This document shows positions 23,540-34,971 of a DNA stretch of 64,000 nucleotides, piece after piece; positions within the stretch are counted from its first letter, which is position 1; the number at the start of each line of letters is the position of its first letter. The stretch is from Pyrus communis (Eukaryota; Streptophyta; Magnoliopsida; Rosales; Rosaceae): assembly GCF_963583255.1 (NCBI RefSeq), contig NC_084804.1:26849061-26913060 (forward strand), given 5' to 3'. Position numbers and translations under genes: made by a program. The notes beneath the pieces are model-generated. The model was not told where the DNA came from. It worked only from the letters and a program-made list of their open reading frames with translations, and did not search any database.

Positions 23540-24165
23540 TGTCACATCCCGACCCGGGGCGGATCACTTCCCGGGCCCGCTCCACCACCGTAGCACGATC
23601 CGACCACGCCCTCACGGTTTTGTTTCTAGGAACTCACACGAGAACTTCCTGATGGGTCACCCATCCTAGGAATGCTCTCGTGTGCTACTCGCTTAACTTC
23701 GAAGTTCCCATGGAACCCGAAGCCAGTGAGCTCCTAAAAGGCCTCGTGCTAGGTAAGGATGAGAATATACATATAAGGATCATTCCCCTGGGCGATGTGG
23801 GATCTTACAATCCACCCCCCTTAGGGGCCCGACGTCCTCGTCGGCACACCACGGCCAGGGTTAGGCTCTGATACCAATTGTCACATCCCGGCCCGGGGTG
23901 GATCACTTCCCGGGCCCGCTCCACCACCGTAGCACGATATTGTCCGCTTTGGGCCCCGACCACGCCCTCACGATTTTGTTTTTGGGAACTCACACAAGAA
24001 CTTCCCGATGGGTCACCCATCCTGGGAATGCTCTCGTGCGCTACTCGCTTAACTTCGGAGTTCCCATGGAACCCGAAGCCAGTGAGCTCCCAAAAGGCCT
24101 CGTGCTAGGTAAGGATGAGAATATACATATAAGGACCACTCCCCTGGGCGATGTGGGATCTTACA
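23540..24165 (-). mobile_element. Full-length Cassandra TRIM element
   Basis: Two direct repeats (23540-23809, 270 bp, and 23879-24165, 287 bp) flank a 69-bp interior. The TSD is CATGG on both sides (23535-23539 and 24166-24170). On the minus strand each LTR starts TGTAAGATCCCACATCGCCC and ends GATGTGACA. It carries the 5S rRNA-type internal promoter: A-box AAGTTAAGCGAGTAG and C-box GGATGGGTGACCC. The interior begins with TTGGTATCAGAGCC, a tRNA-Met primer site, and ends with a purine tract. These are the defining features of Cassandra. The first-listed LTR lacks about 17 bases present in the other. Confidence 0.93.
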
Positions 24166-24320
24166 CATGGTTTATTGGAATAATAATTAGAAATCGATTG
24201 GTATGCATCTGTGTCATGTGTGGAGAATGACTCTCTAGCTAGCCTTTCACCCCTTAATTCACTCAATTTCGTACCTTTAGTGTGTTTCTGCAATTTACTT
24301 ATTTTAAGTTAGAATTCGTC

Positions 24321-26115
24321 TGATGTGAAAATTAACTTGATACACAAATTAAACCCTATTTGTGACAATTGTAGTTTATATGCAAGTAGGGATCGTTCTA
24401 AACCGGGGATTAACTAGGGATGCTAATCAACTCAAATAAGACTCAAGAACACTAAACTAGACTCTATAGACTCAAAACTAACTCAAAACACTCAAAACAG
24501 CAACAAACAATTAGAAAGACTCAAAACTGACCCTATGGAGTTGTTTGGACGAATTCTAACTAAGTTAGACTCAAAACACTAATTTGGACAGATTCAAACA
24601 CTTTTCTAACTAATCTAACACACTTAATAAAGGGGAGATTGATTTGGACGAAATTAAAGTAAAAACAAACAGATTTAAACACTTAAACAACTTTGGACGA
24701 AATTAGGGAAAACTATGGGTGATAAGCTAGCTAGAGGGTCCTTCTCCACACATGACACACATGCATACAAATCGATTTCCAATTATTATTCCTTTAAACC
24801 ATGAATGACAATGCCCCAAGTTAATTGCATCGCACAAGCAACCACCAGATTTTCCTTATTTCATTGAATTAAATGAATACGCATTACAACTAAATTATCT
24901 TTCTCAAGTTCCCTATATGAAACGCATGATAGAGATACATATCAAAAGTCATTGAGTTCTGTGAAAATCATAAGTATTGACAAGGCATTCATCACTATGA
25001 AACGCATGAGACTCCTGCCAAGGATTCACTTAACACAATCATGACTAGTGACTTCCACTACTTGTGAATATAAGTGAATAACTATTAAGTGAAACTCCCT
25101 TATATTCTAGCATCAAATTCATGCATGCAAACTAAGTAGGCCTCCTTAATCAACATACAAGAATAAGTTATCAATCAAATAGATAAGTAAATCGCATTCA
25201 TGATTTATGAAACAATAATTGGATGAAATCAATTCATATCACATATATGTTCATGGCTTTGAATTCACCTCTAACTAAAACAAATTTAGTTGCTCATGTT
25301 CGCAAAACAAAGATAATTAAATTTAAACATTGAAAACAAAGAATAGAATACACCTAGAAACACTTCAGGTGGCTCCTCCTTCCTTCCTTGCTGCGCACAA
25401 TGGGGATTTGTGTGAATTTAGGCTCTTGAGGTGTGGTGGATGGTGTGGTGTGAAATTGTGGTAGAGGGTGGTGGTTTATGAGTGTTGCAGCATTATGTAT
25501 TTATAGGGTGAAGGGAAGGCACGAATTTGGGCTGAAAATGAGAGGAATTAGGACTCCAAATCACCAAAGAACAAGGACACTTTCAATCAGATTCCAAGGA
25601 GGACAAGGAATGGTCCTTGTGGCAGAACTTCTAGAAGGGTTACATGTAGCATAAACTTAGGGCACAAAAATAGGACTTCTAGCACATGATATTTAGGTGA
25701 TTTAATGTGAAAAGGAGTCCTATTTGAAGCTGGAATTAAGGTAGGAAAAGATTAGGATTGGATAAGATAAGATAAGGTTGGATAAGGTTTGGATAAGATA
25801 AGGAAATTTGGATAATATTCCTTCTTTGTAGCTGATTCATTATCTTCCAAGTCTTCAATTTAATTCTTCTAGATGTTAATCACATTCCTAGGCTCTCTTG
25901 ATCTTCAAATTCGTCCATCCACCTTGCTCCATGCATGTGCAATCCATTCCAAGCCCAAAACTGCTCTAAAATGCTCCAAATTGCACTTTCTTGCCAACTT
26001 TGTCAATTGAACCTAAAAACACACGAAAATAGCTTAAAACACTCTAACAAGTAGAAATTAGCTATGTAAATGCAAGAAAACAAGCTAACTAAGTCGCATA
26101 AATACGCTCCTATCA
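24321..26115 (-). mobile_element. Solo LTR (1.8 kb), reverse, inside the 5' LTR
   Basis: It starts TGATGTGAAAATTAACTTG and ends ACGCTCCTATCA. Perfect TCGTC duplications flank it (24316-24320 and 26116-26120). The host text AATTCGTCCAAACAAATC, intact at 32773-32790 in the 3' LTR, is restored on removal. A member of the same broad LTR family, inserted into a relative in opposite orientation. Confidence 0.92.
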
Positions 26116-26394
26116 TCGTCCAAACAAATCCCCATTTAGTATTTTGAGTATTTTTAGTTTAATTTTCGTCCAAACTTCTCTCCATTTTGTTTTGAGTCAT
26201 TAAGTTAGTTTTGTGTTAATTGAGTAAGTTTGGTTTGTTTTGAGTTGTTTGAGTCTAGCTTTTTGTTTTTGAGTCTAATTAGTCTAGATTAGCATCCCTT
26301 CTAATCCCTAGCTTAGAATGATCCCTACTTTCATATACTACAACTATAAAAAAGAGGGTTTAATTTGTGTGTTAGTTTATATCACATCAAATTC

Positions 26395-26412
26395 TGGCAT
26401 CGTTGCCGGGAT
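26395..26412 (+). promoter_or_regulatory. Primer-binding site (tRNA-Asp type)
   Basis: TGGCATCGTTGCCGGGAT lies 5 bases after the LTR end. It closely matches TGGCGCCGTTGCCGGGGA, the complement of the plant tRNA-Asp 3' end that Athila/Tat elements use. Confidence 0.8.
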
Positions 26413-26508
26413 TAGCAAAATTACTAATTTCCCCTTTGTTTCTGTTTTTGCTTTTCTTGTGTTTTTTATTTTGTTTTGTTTTGTTTACTTTGTTTTAGGT
26501 ACTAGTTT

Positions 26509-27689
26509 ATGACTCAACATTCTCAACTTGTTTGTGCACATATATTAGAGTTTGACAATGATTTTGAACGAACTTTGAGAAGGAAGAGGAAGCGACTAGA
26601 ACCCAATCCACCTAGTTCTAGCTCTAAATCCAAAATTGAAGAAGAAGAAGAAGAAGAAGAAGAAGAGGAAGAGGAAGAACAAGACATAGCTGTGGACAAT
26701 CGAACAATCAAGGAACTTTCAGCCTCGGGATTGGACAATGTCGTGCCCTTATGCATTCAATATCCTAGGGCGGGTCAAGGCAAGACCAATGCGTTCGAAT
26801 TGAAGTTTAGCTTGCTGCATCACATTCCCAAATACCATGGGTTGTCCATGGAAGATCCAAACAAGCATCTTAAGGAATTTGAAGAAGTATGCTCGAGCAT
26901 GACACCAATCAACGTCGATGGGAATATTCTGAAGATGAAAACCTTTCCATTCTCTCTTTTGGAAAAGGCTAAGGATTGGCTCTTTGAATTGGCACCTGGA
27001 ACCGTCACTTCTTGGGAAAGCATGAGGAGAGCATTCTTAGAGAAATTCTTCCCAACTTCAAGAGTCATTCGTTTGAGGAAAAAGGATTAGTGGAATTAAA
27101 CAAAGCCAAGGAGAATGCTTTCCAGCATATTATGAGCGTTTCAAGACTCTAGTTGCATCATGCCCACAACATCAAATGAAGGAAGAGCTTCTAATTCAAT
27201 ATTTCTATGAAGGACTTCTCCCAATTGAAAGACAAATGCTAGATGCTTCGGCAGGTGGTGCTTTGGTTGACAAAACCCCAGTTGCTGCAAAGATCTTAAT
27301 TGCAAACCGAGCCTTGAATGCACAACAATACGAAGGAGTTGGACTGAGAGACCCCCCATAGCAGCAGCAAGTTAATGAGGTAAGTTCCATGACCGAAATT
27401 CAATCTCAATTGGCTAATCTCACTGGTCTTGTGTCAGAGGTTGTTGAAGGATCCAAAATGCAAGGAACAAGTACTTGTAGCGTGTGCTCTATGCAAGGAA
27501 ACCCTTCAGATCAATGCCCTCAATTTATACAAAATGGGGGATGGGAAAGCGCCAATGTCGTGGGCTATCAAAGCCAAAATTAACCAAGGTATGATCCATA
27601 CTCCAACACTTACAATCCGGGCTGGAGAGATTACCCAAACATGAAGTGGAGGGAGCCTCAACAACCTCAACAACAAGGTGGATTTAGAT
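26509..27689 (+). pseudogene. Athila-like gag, frameshifted
   Basis: The first open frame (26509-27090) encodes about 193 residues: a basic start, an acidic glutamate run from (GAA)n, then a retrotransposon gag domain with FELKFSLLHHIPKYHG, PNKHLKEF and FPFSLLEKAKDWL. A frameshift and stop near 27090 break it. Gag continues in another frame from 27176 (QYFYEGLLPIERQMLDASAGG) to a stop at 27359, then 27389-27583 with a CSVCSMQGNPSDQCP cysteine motif. Gag packages the element RNA; here it is split into three pieces. Confidence 0.8.
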
Positions 27690-27759
27690 AGCCATCCCTC
27701 GAGATATTTCAAAGGCCATTCATACCAACACAACCTTAACCACAATCTGCCCAACCAAA

Positions 27760-29320
27760 TTCAGGTTCGTCATTAGATAATGATAAAATTCTTCAAGTAC
27801 TAACTGCTTTGACACAGGGAATACAAAATCAAACCAAAGAGATACAAAATCAAGCTAAAGAGGTGGACGAATTGAAGAAGCAAATAGGGCAGATGGTGGA
27901 ATTCATGGGACAATTTAGGGAACAAGGCAAACTGCCTAGTTTAACCATTATAAATCCAAAATGAGGTTTTGAAACCGCCAATGCCATCACGTTGAGAAGT
28001 GGTAAAGAGGTTGGAACCACCCCACAAATGTCCAAATCAAGTCAAAAGGAGGACAAAAAGCTGCTACTTGAGGAAGAAGAGGATGCCAAAGCCACGACAA
28101 GGGTAGAACAACCCTTGCCGCAGCCACCTAAGGACCCTAAGTTGTCTAGCACAAGTAAGGTAGGTTCAAATTCAATTGTTTCTAACCCTATTCCATCAAA
28201 TGTGCATTTTCCTAGCAGGTTTATGCAATCTAGGAATGAAGAGAATGAAAAAGACATTCTAGAGGCATTTAGGAAAGTACAAGTCAATATCCCGCTTCTT
28301 GATGCAATAAAGCAAATTCCAAAGTATGGTAAGTTTTTGAAGAAGCTTTGTACAACAAAGAAACGAATTCGAGAGAAAGAGGTGGTACATGTAAGTGAAA
28401 ATGTCTCTGCAATGTTACAAAAGAAGCTGCCACCTAAATGCAAGCATCCAGGTAGTTTTACTATCCCTTGTGTAATTGGTAATACAAGGTTTGAACATGC
28501 TATGCTAGATTTAGGTGCTTCCATTAAAGTCATGCCCTATTCTGTTTATGCATCTATGAATCTAGGAGAGCTTAAAAATGATGGAGTTATTATCCAATTA
28601 GCCGATCATTCTAATGCATATCCGAAAAGAGTTTTGGAAGATGTTTTAGTGCAGGTTAGCCATTTGATCTTTCCAGCCGATTTGTATGTGCTTAAGATCG
28701 AAGATTCAGCCCACTCTCCACCATTACCAATCTTACTTGGACGACCTTTCATGAAAACAGCCCAAACTAAGATTGATGTGGCCAAGGGAGCACTAACAAT
28801 GGAGTTTGGTGGCGATATTATTAAATTCAAGGTTCCTAAATCTATTAAGAATCCTAATGATGTTCGTTCTTGTTTTGCCATAGATGTGATTAAAAATTTA
28901 GGGCAGGAACATTCAGCAGCACCACTCAAGAAGGATGTATCTAGAACCACCATCGAAGAGGGAATTGGAGTGGAGCACAATGAACACGCCACTACCCTCA
29001 AAATACCGAATCTGGCCGAGAGCATCCCTAGTCAATTTGTTGACAGTGCTACTACTTTTGAGCCTTTGTCGCAGTATATTGGTGAGCCACCTATTCCAAT
29101 TCCAATTCCCATTTCAATTAATAGGTTGTTACCTTCTTTGGTGCAGGTACCCAATCGAATCCAAGGTGGTGGGAGAGTTTACATAGACTTTAGGAAGCTC
29201 AATGCCATAATCAGGAAGGATCACTACCCCCTTCCGTTCATAGATCCTTATTATGAGTACTTTGAGGAGCATGTCGTGGAGGAAATACCCCTCCATGCCG
29301 TGGGCCCTAATGGAGCTTAA
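27760..29320 (+). pseudogene. Athila-like protease region with RT remnant
   Basis: After a stop near 27962 a 442-residue frame (27992-29320) carries the retropepsin-like protease: IPCVIGNTRFEHAMLDLGAS with the LDLGAS active-site motif, KVMPYSVY, and ILLGRPFMKTA. It ends with a short reverse-transcriptase start (DFRKLNAIIRKDHYPLPFID) and stops 30 residues later. The catalytic YxDD box, RNase H and integrase are absent, indicating a large internal deletion of pol. Confidence 0.82.
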
Positions 29321-31270
29321 AAGGAAGTATCGTCCGTCTGGAATACGTTAAACCAAGCACTTCTTGGGAGGCAACCTATGCATTCAAATAAAGAAGACCT
29401 AGGAATCTCCCTCTGCTACAACCAGATTTGCTCCCTTTAACCCTACTCTTTATTGCTTTTACTTTGCCATAATTGTCATGTTTGTTAGTTTTGTTGTTGA
29501 TTGCTTGCGTGTGAGTCTATGTTCGAAACATTGAGGACAATGTTTGGTTTAAGTGGGGGGGCGGGGGCAGGGGGAGAGGGGTTAAATAGATGCTTTCCAT
29601 GACTTATTTTTGAATTTTATCACCTATCACCTCTAAAAGTTGTTACTCACTATTTTTAAGTGTTTTTATTGTGTTTTGAAGTGTTTTAATGTGTCCTATA
29701 ACAGAAAATCCGAAAATTTTGAAAAAAAATTCGAAAAAGCTTGAGAAAATACCAAAAAAGTGTCATTTTTGTTTGTTTGTTTGTTTGTGTCTTAGGGTAC
29801 CTTCCAAAACAATGATGAGGATTTGGTTTTTAATTGAATGACTATTAAAGAATCTCACAAACATGGATGGAAGTTTGATATGCTCTTTGGTTTATGCTTA
29901 GTTGTAATTGTCATTTACAAATTCACATGTAATCACACAAAGAAAAAAAATCAGTTTTTGTAAGATGCTTGAAGGAAGAAACTCAAACTAACGCTACAAC
30001 CCTGAGAGACTTGAGCCTAAACTTTATTTGGAGAGTTATTAATCTATGATGTTTTTGTTTTCTAAAGTCGTTGCATGATCTCATTATTTCATTGCTTGGT
30101 TGCTACTTAGAATGCGTTTTCATCATTATAGATCCAATACTAGAACTCATGCCCATTTCATTCAAAGCATAAAATTGATTGCATAACAAATAGCAAGAGG
30201 AAGTTGTTTAGTTAAGCCAGAGCCAAAAAGCCTTACCCTTTGCATTTGTATTGTAGGTTTAACCCCGTTAAGCCTTACTTAGCCTATTTTCTTTGTTAGC
30301 TACATTATCCTTACCTAGCCTAGAATAGGACTATCCATACCCTTGTTCTTAAAGGATAATGGAGCATGACTTAGAGGGAATTCCTTTTGATCTACAATTT
30401 GCAGAAAAACAAGTGTGCGGGAAGGTTTTCATTGGAAATCTATGAGGATGTACATTTTGTGTGCCAAAGAAAGAAAAGAGCACAAAAGGAAAAAATAAAA
30501 AAAATGGAAAAAAATGGAAAAAAAAGAAAGAAAAGGAAGAGAAAGTTGAGAAAAGAAAGAAGAAGAGTTGAGAAATAAGTGAGAATGAACTCACAAGCAT
30601 TGGTTGTTGAAGAAAGGGTCCAAAAGTTTAAATATGGCCCTAAGTGATGTGTGAATCTTCCCTTTGTGTTTAAAGTTAATTTTTGCATTCAAAAGTGAAT
30701 TCTAAGTGTTATGTCATCACTTTGCTTCGCTTTAAGAACTTTTGTTTATCCTTACCTTTCTTTGTTAGCCAATACCTTAGCCCCATTACAACCCTTATAC
30801 TTCTATCTTGATTGTTATGTGTTTCAATATGTGGAGTTTAAAATAGGTACAAGCATATGGTATCCCTGGTTCTCGCTTCTAAGTAGTGGCATTCCGTTCA
30901 TGAGATCATACACACGTTATATTAATAATTCCAGAAAGTGCCTTCTTTGTTATAATATATGTGAGTGCTAGTCTACATGTTTACATCAATCTTCTCACAT
31001 ATACCTAGAATAGGGAATGTAGTCAGAAAATCTGTGTGAAAATAGAGAGTATATCCAATGAGGAATTAAGGGATTCTCTAAGGCATGTTACTACATTAAA
31101 AATGTTGTTTTAATTGATTAAATGCGAGCTAGTGAGTGGTGACTGCGGTTAAGTGTATACTCAAGAGTAAGGATGGCTAAAATTTTTGGGAGTAGCATGT
31201 CATGTTTCATTGGAAATCCCTGAGGCAATTGTTGGAAGGTTTGTTTTGCTCAGGGACTAGCAAAATCTAA
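29321..31270 (+). other. 3' internal region of the Athila-like element
   Basis: No gene is seen. A GAGGACAATGTTTGG motif followed by a G-rich run (29545-29582), common in Athila elements after pol, is present. A basic low-complexity frame lies at 30470-30580. The last 380 bases match 1440-1819. Confidence 0.6.
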
Positions 31271-31283
31271 GTGTGGGGGAATT
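31271..31283 (+). promoter_or_regulatory. Polypurine tract
   Basis: GTGTGGGGGAATT directly precedes the 3' LTR start at 31284, the usual site of plus-strand priming. Confidence 0.8.
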
Positions 31284-33061
31284 TGATAGGAGCATATTTA
31301 TACGACTTTGTTAGCCTATTTCCTTGCATCTACTTAGTTAGTTTCTATTTATTATAGTGATTTAAGCTATTTTCGTGTGTTCGTAGGTCCAAATGGCAAA
31401 GTTGGCAAGAAAAGGCAATTTGGAGCTTTTTAGAGCAGTTTTGGGCTTGGAATGGATAGCACATGCATGGAGCAAGGTGGATGGATGTTTTTGAAGATCA
31501 AAAGAGGCTAGGAATGTGCTACAAATCTAGAAGACATAATTCAAGACATTGAAGATAAGGAATCAGCTAAAAAGAAGGAACATTATCCAAATCTTATCCA
31601 AGCCTTATCTTATCTTATCCTAACCTAATCTTATCCTACCTTAATTCCAAAGGGGACTCCTTTTCACATTAAATCACCCAAATATCTGGTTCTAGAAGCT
31701 CTATTCTCTGCCCTAGATTGGTGCCGTATGCCTTATCCCTTGTCCTTCTAGAGACCTGCCACAACACCCCTTTCTAGAAGCCCTAGAATCTGTTGTACCC
31801 TCTCATTATTCCTCCTGGTTTCTGCCATGTAACTAATCCTTTTTCTAATACAAATTTGCGTGCCCTACCCTTGTCCTCCAAGGATTCGTGCCGTGAACCC
31901 TAGCCCTATATATACATCACATATATGCTGCACAAAACCAGCAAATAGCCTTAGAGAGAAAAATCAGAAAGACACACTTTATGCTGCAGCAAGGAAGGAA
32001 GGAGAGAAGGAGCTTTGTGCCGTGCCCTGCATCCAAGGATAGTGCAATCTGCCATTGGAGTGCTGGAGCGTTTCTTGGTTCTTTCTATCCTTAGTTTTAG
32101 TTCAATGTTTAAATTAGATTGGTTTTGTTTAATTGCAAACATGTAGAACTAATTTTCTTTTAGCTAGAGGTGAATTCGAAGCCATGAACATATATGTGAT
32201 ATGAATTGATTACATCCAATTATTGTTTCGTAAAACATGAAAGTGATTTACTTATATGTTTGATTGATAACTTATTCTTGTATGTTGATTAAGGATGCAT
32301 ACTTAGTTTGCATGCATGAATTTGATGCTAAAATATAAGGGAATTTCACCTAATTGTTATGAACTTATATTTATAAGTAGTGGAAGTCACTAGTCATGAC
32401 TGTGTTAAGTAAATCCATGGCAGAAGTATCATGCAATTCATAGTTACGAATGCCTTGTCAATGCTTATGATTTTTATAGAACTTAATGATCTTTGATATG
32501 TATCTCTATCATGCAGTTCATATAGGGAACTTATAAGAATAATTTGATTGCGTCGTTGAGTCTAATTCAATGAATTTAGGAAAATCTGATGGTTAATTTG
32601 TGCAGTTCACGATTAACTTAGGGCATTGTCATTCATGGTTTATTGGAATAATAATTGGAAATCGATTTGTATGCATCTATGTCATGTGTGGAGAAGGACC
32701 CTCTAGCTAGCCTTTCACCCTTAAATTCACTCAATTTCGTACCTTTAGTGTGTTTCTACAATTTACTTGTTTTAAGTTAGAATTCGTCCAAACAAATCCC
32801 CATTTAGTATTTTGAATCTTTTTAGTTTAATGTTCGTCCAAACTTCTCTCTAGTGCTTGTTTTGAGTCAATTTAAGTTAGTTTTGTGTTAATTGAGTCAG
32901 TTTAGTTTGTTTTGAGTTGTTTGAGTCTAGTTTTCTGTTGTTGAGTCTAATTAGTGTAGATTAGCATCCCTCCTAATCCCCGACTTAGAACGATCCCTAC
33001 TTTCATATACTAGAACTATCAAAAAGAGGGTTTAATTTGTGTGTTAGTTTATATCACATTA
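31284..33061 (+). mobile_element. 3' LTR of the Athila-like element (1,778 bp)
   Basis: Uninterrupted LTR from TGATAGGAGCATATTTATAC to ATATCACATTA. The last bases differ from the 5' copy by C to T. Used here as the reference for the nested inserts in the 5' LTR. Confidence 0.9.
31904..31915 (+). promoter_or_regulatory. LTR TATA box (3' LTR)
   Basis: CCCTATATATAC at the position equivalent to 22814. If active it would read into the flank at 33062. Confidence 0.45.
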
Positions 33062-33083
33062 AGAGCACTCTGGTTACTCAAGT

Positions 33084-33421
33084 GAGGTGGCGGAAACTGA
33101 GAGCTAGAGAGGGCGAGTTCGAGAACAACAGAAGAAAGATCTGTGAGAGAGCAGTAGAATCCGAGACAAAAATTAAGAGGATACAGTCCAAATAGAAGGT
33201 GATCGATGATCATTTCTATTGTTTGATGGGTGCGAAGCCAACCGAAATCGGTGAGGCAGCAGAAACTGAAAGCGAGAAATAGTAGGTTTGAGAACAACAG
33301 AAGAAAGATCTGTGAGAGAGTAGCGGGAACCAAGAGAAAAATCGAGAAGGTATAATGGAAATAAAGGGTCAATCGATGATCGACGCGCAGATCGAATGGG
33401 CCAAATAACAATTTGACTGTA
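33084..33421. repeat. 169-bp tandem duplication
   Basis: Two diverged units start GAGGTGGCGGAAACTGA (33084) and GAGGCAGCAGAAACTGA (33253). Both contain GAGAACAACAGAAGAAAGAT and end near ATCGATGATC. It flanks the Athila insertion and may be part of a former 5' untranslated leader on the minus strand. No coding sequence is claimed. Confidence 0.7.
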
Positions 33422-33614
33422 CAGATGAGAAATAGCAAGGTAAAGGGATAGAAAACAAAGGGGCAAAATCGTCCAGCCAGTGGTCATCAACAGTGCCCCT
33501 GAAAAATGGGTTTTAGTATGTAGGATTTCTTATAGTTTACAAATCGCTCTCAGATTGAATAAATTATGTAACCAGAAAGGGTAGCTAAATAATAGTGTTA
33601 GAAACCATATATAC

Positions 33615-34075
33615 TCGTCCGAAAAATGCCAACTAGACAAGTTTGCAGCTTTTGTGAGAACTCTCCTCCATTTTTTGTACCTTGTCCATATTCCCCTTGA
33701 AGTTGCCTTCGCGGTCAGCAAGTGCATGACCAAAACTGCCCATTTGATTCCATGCTTCAGAGGGATCCACCTTGTAGAATATGGCCAAACTTCTTGTTGC
33801 TTCGAATACTCTTTACATTGAAGGATCCTCACAAGCACATCCAAGCCCCACATTGATGATGCATAATTTTCAGAAAATACGACGACAAAGTGTGCTGACT
33901 CCTTAATTGTTTTGAGAAGTGCAGGCGATATTTCTTCTCCACTTGGAAGCTCGTTATCATCTCTAAAGGTTTTGATCCCCTTCTGAACCAAAATGTGGTA
34001 CAAATGATCTGTAAAGTTAGTGTGTATCTTCACCTCTCAAGCTCAGAAATACTTCATATCTCTGTGAAGAGGTAA
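33615..34075 (-). pseudogene. TIR-domain exon of a TNL resistance gene, frameshifted
   Basis: Minus-strand pieces give the TIR signalling domain of a plant immune receptor: YEVFLSLRGEDT, then, after a 2-base loss, TNFTDHLYHILVQKGIKTFRD, SGEEISPALLKTI, VVVFSENYASS and LQCKE. A frameshift follows ILQCKE-KQQEVWP; the text then reads KVDPSEAWNQMGSFGHALAD in a different frame, and returns as WRRVLTKAANL and WHFSD at a GT donor (33615). The TIR NADase domain would be non-functional. A copia element lies just upstream (34105). An NB-ARC exon on the same strand lies at 14854-15156. Confidence 0.85.
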
Positions 34076-34104
34076 TTTATGGACTCCATATTGTTTGCTG
34101 CAAC

Positions 34105-34327
34105 TGTAAATTTTGATATTAGCTGAAAAAATGAATATACATTGAATAGTTACAGAGGCGTTTTATACAATACAAAGACTAAGCACAATCCTAAATTAAA
34201 GCCTATACAAATTGTTTCCTAGTTTATGCATTTGTATAGAATGGAAGGTGAATCAATATTAGTTGACTTTCCATGATACAAGGAAATCACCATAATAGAG
34301 AATCAACTGATTTTACTTTCCTTAACA
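34105..34327 (-). mobile_element. 3' LTR of the copia element (223 bp)
   Basis: Ends TGTAAATTT and CTTAACA. Preceded, in element sense, by the polypurine tract at 34328-34342. Confidence 0.9.
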
Positions 34328-34342
34328 CTCCCCCTCAAGTTG
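34328..34342 (-). promoter_or_regulatory. Copia polypurine tract
   Basis: On the minus strand AACTTGAGGGGGAG abuts the 3' LTR start TGTTAAGG. Confidence 0.8.
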
Positions 34343-34971
34343 GACTGTTTGTCAATGATTCCCAACTTGCCAAGTAAAGTAGTGAATTGCCCAGAGCTTA
34401 ATGACTTTGTGAAGATGTCGGCTGGCTGCTGTGATGTAGATATGTGAGCTGTCTTGATCATTCCGTTTTGAATCTTTTCTCGCACAAGATGACAGTCAAT
34501 CTCTATATGCTTTGTTCGCTCGTGAAAGACTGGGTTTGAAGCAATGTGCAGAGCCACTTGATTATCACAATATAACTTGACAGGTTGAGGATGTTTGATG
34601 CCCAAGTCCCGCAAAATATATTTCAACCAAGTAATTTCACAACAACTAGTAGCCATGGATCAATATTTGGCTTCAGCACTTGATCGTGCTACTGTAGTTT
34701 GCTTCTTAGTTTTCCATGAAACTAATGATTGGCCAAGGAAAATGCAATATCGAGTAATAGATCTTAGAGTGTCACGACATCGAGCCCAATCTGCGTCTTA
34801 AAAGGCATTCAATTGGATTGGACTAGCAGCAGAAAGAAAAATTCCTTGGCCTGGCGCATGTTTAATATAGCACAAGACACGATAAACTGCTTCCATGTGT
34901 GGAACTTGTGGCTTGTCTATGAATTGGCTTAGGATATGGACTGCATATACTAGATCAAGACGTGTGATGGT
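34343..34971 (-). pseudogene. Copia RNase H / pol C-terminus, broken
   Basis: The minus-strand frame from 34656 reads [48 protein letters not shown] and ADIFTKSL, the conserved end of copia RNase H. Upstream pieces to 34971 ([28 protein letters not shown]) belong to the same domain but contain stops. The rest of pol continues at 37063 beyond the solo LTR. Confidence 0.88.

Larger units (their letters stand above)
22187..26389 (+). mobile_element. 5' LTR of the Athila-like element (interrupted twice)
   Basis: After removing the Cassandra element (23540-24165) and the solo LTR (24321-26115) about 1.78 kb remains, colinear with the 3' LTR. It ends TTATATCACATCA just before the primer-binding site. 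Confidence 0.88.
22187..33061 (+). mobile_element. Complete Athila-like Ty3/gypsy retrotransposon with nested inserts
   Basis: Both LTRs start TGATAGGA(A/G)CATATTTAT and end CACATCA / CACATTA. The element is flanked by perfect 5-bp duplications AGAGC (22182-22186 and 33062-33066). A primer-binding site for tRNA-Asp follows the 5' LTR and a polypurine tract precedes the 3' LTR. Gag and aspartic-protease frames are recognisable. Reverse transcriptase is reduced to a short remnant and RNase H and integrase are missing, so it could move only with outside help. Its 5' LTR carries a Cassandra TRIM and a reverse solo LTR, which therefore inserted later. Confidence 0.9.

Noticed and set aside
23540..24165. 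True 5S rRNA genes
   Set aside because: 5S-like A and C boxes lie within direct repeats with a tRNA-Met primer site and CATGG duplications; this is Cassandra, not a 5S array.
28042..28533. 163-residue minus frame opposite the protease
   Set aside because: Shadow of the Athila protease frame on the plus strand; serine run mirrors the GAA-rich coding strand.
33049..33490. 129- and 105-residue minus frames
   Set aside because: They arise from the 169-bp tandem duplication and span the Athila LTR edge; no conserved domain.
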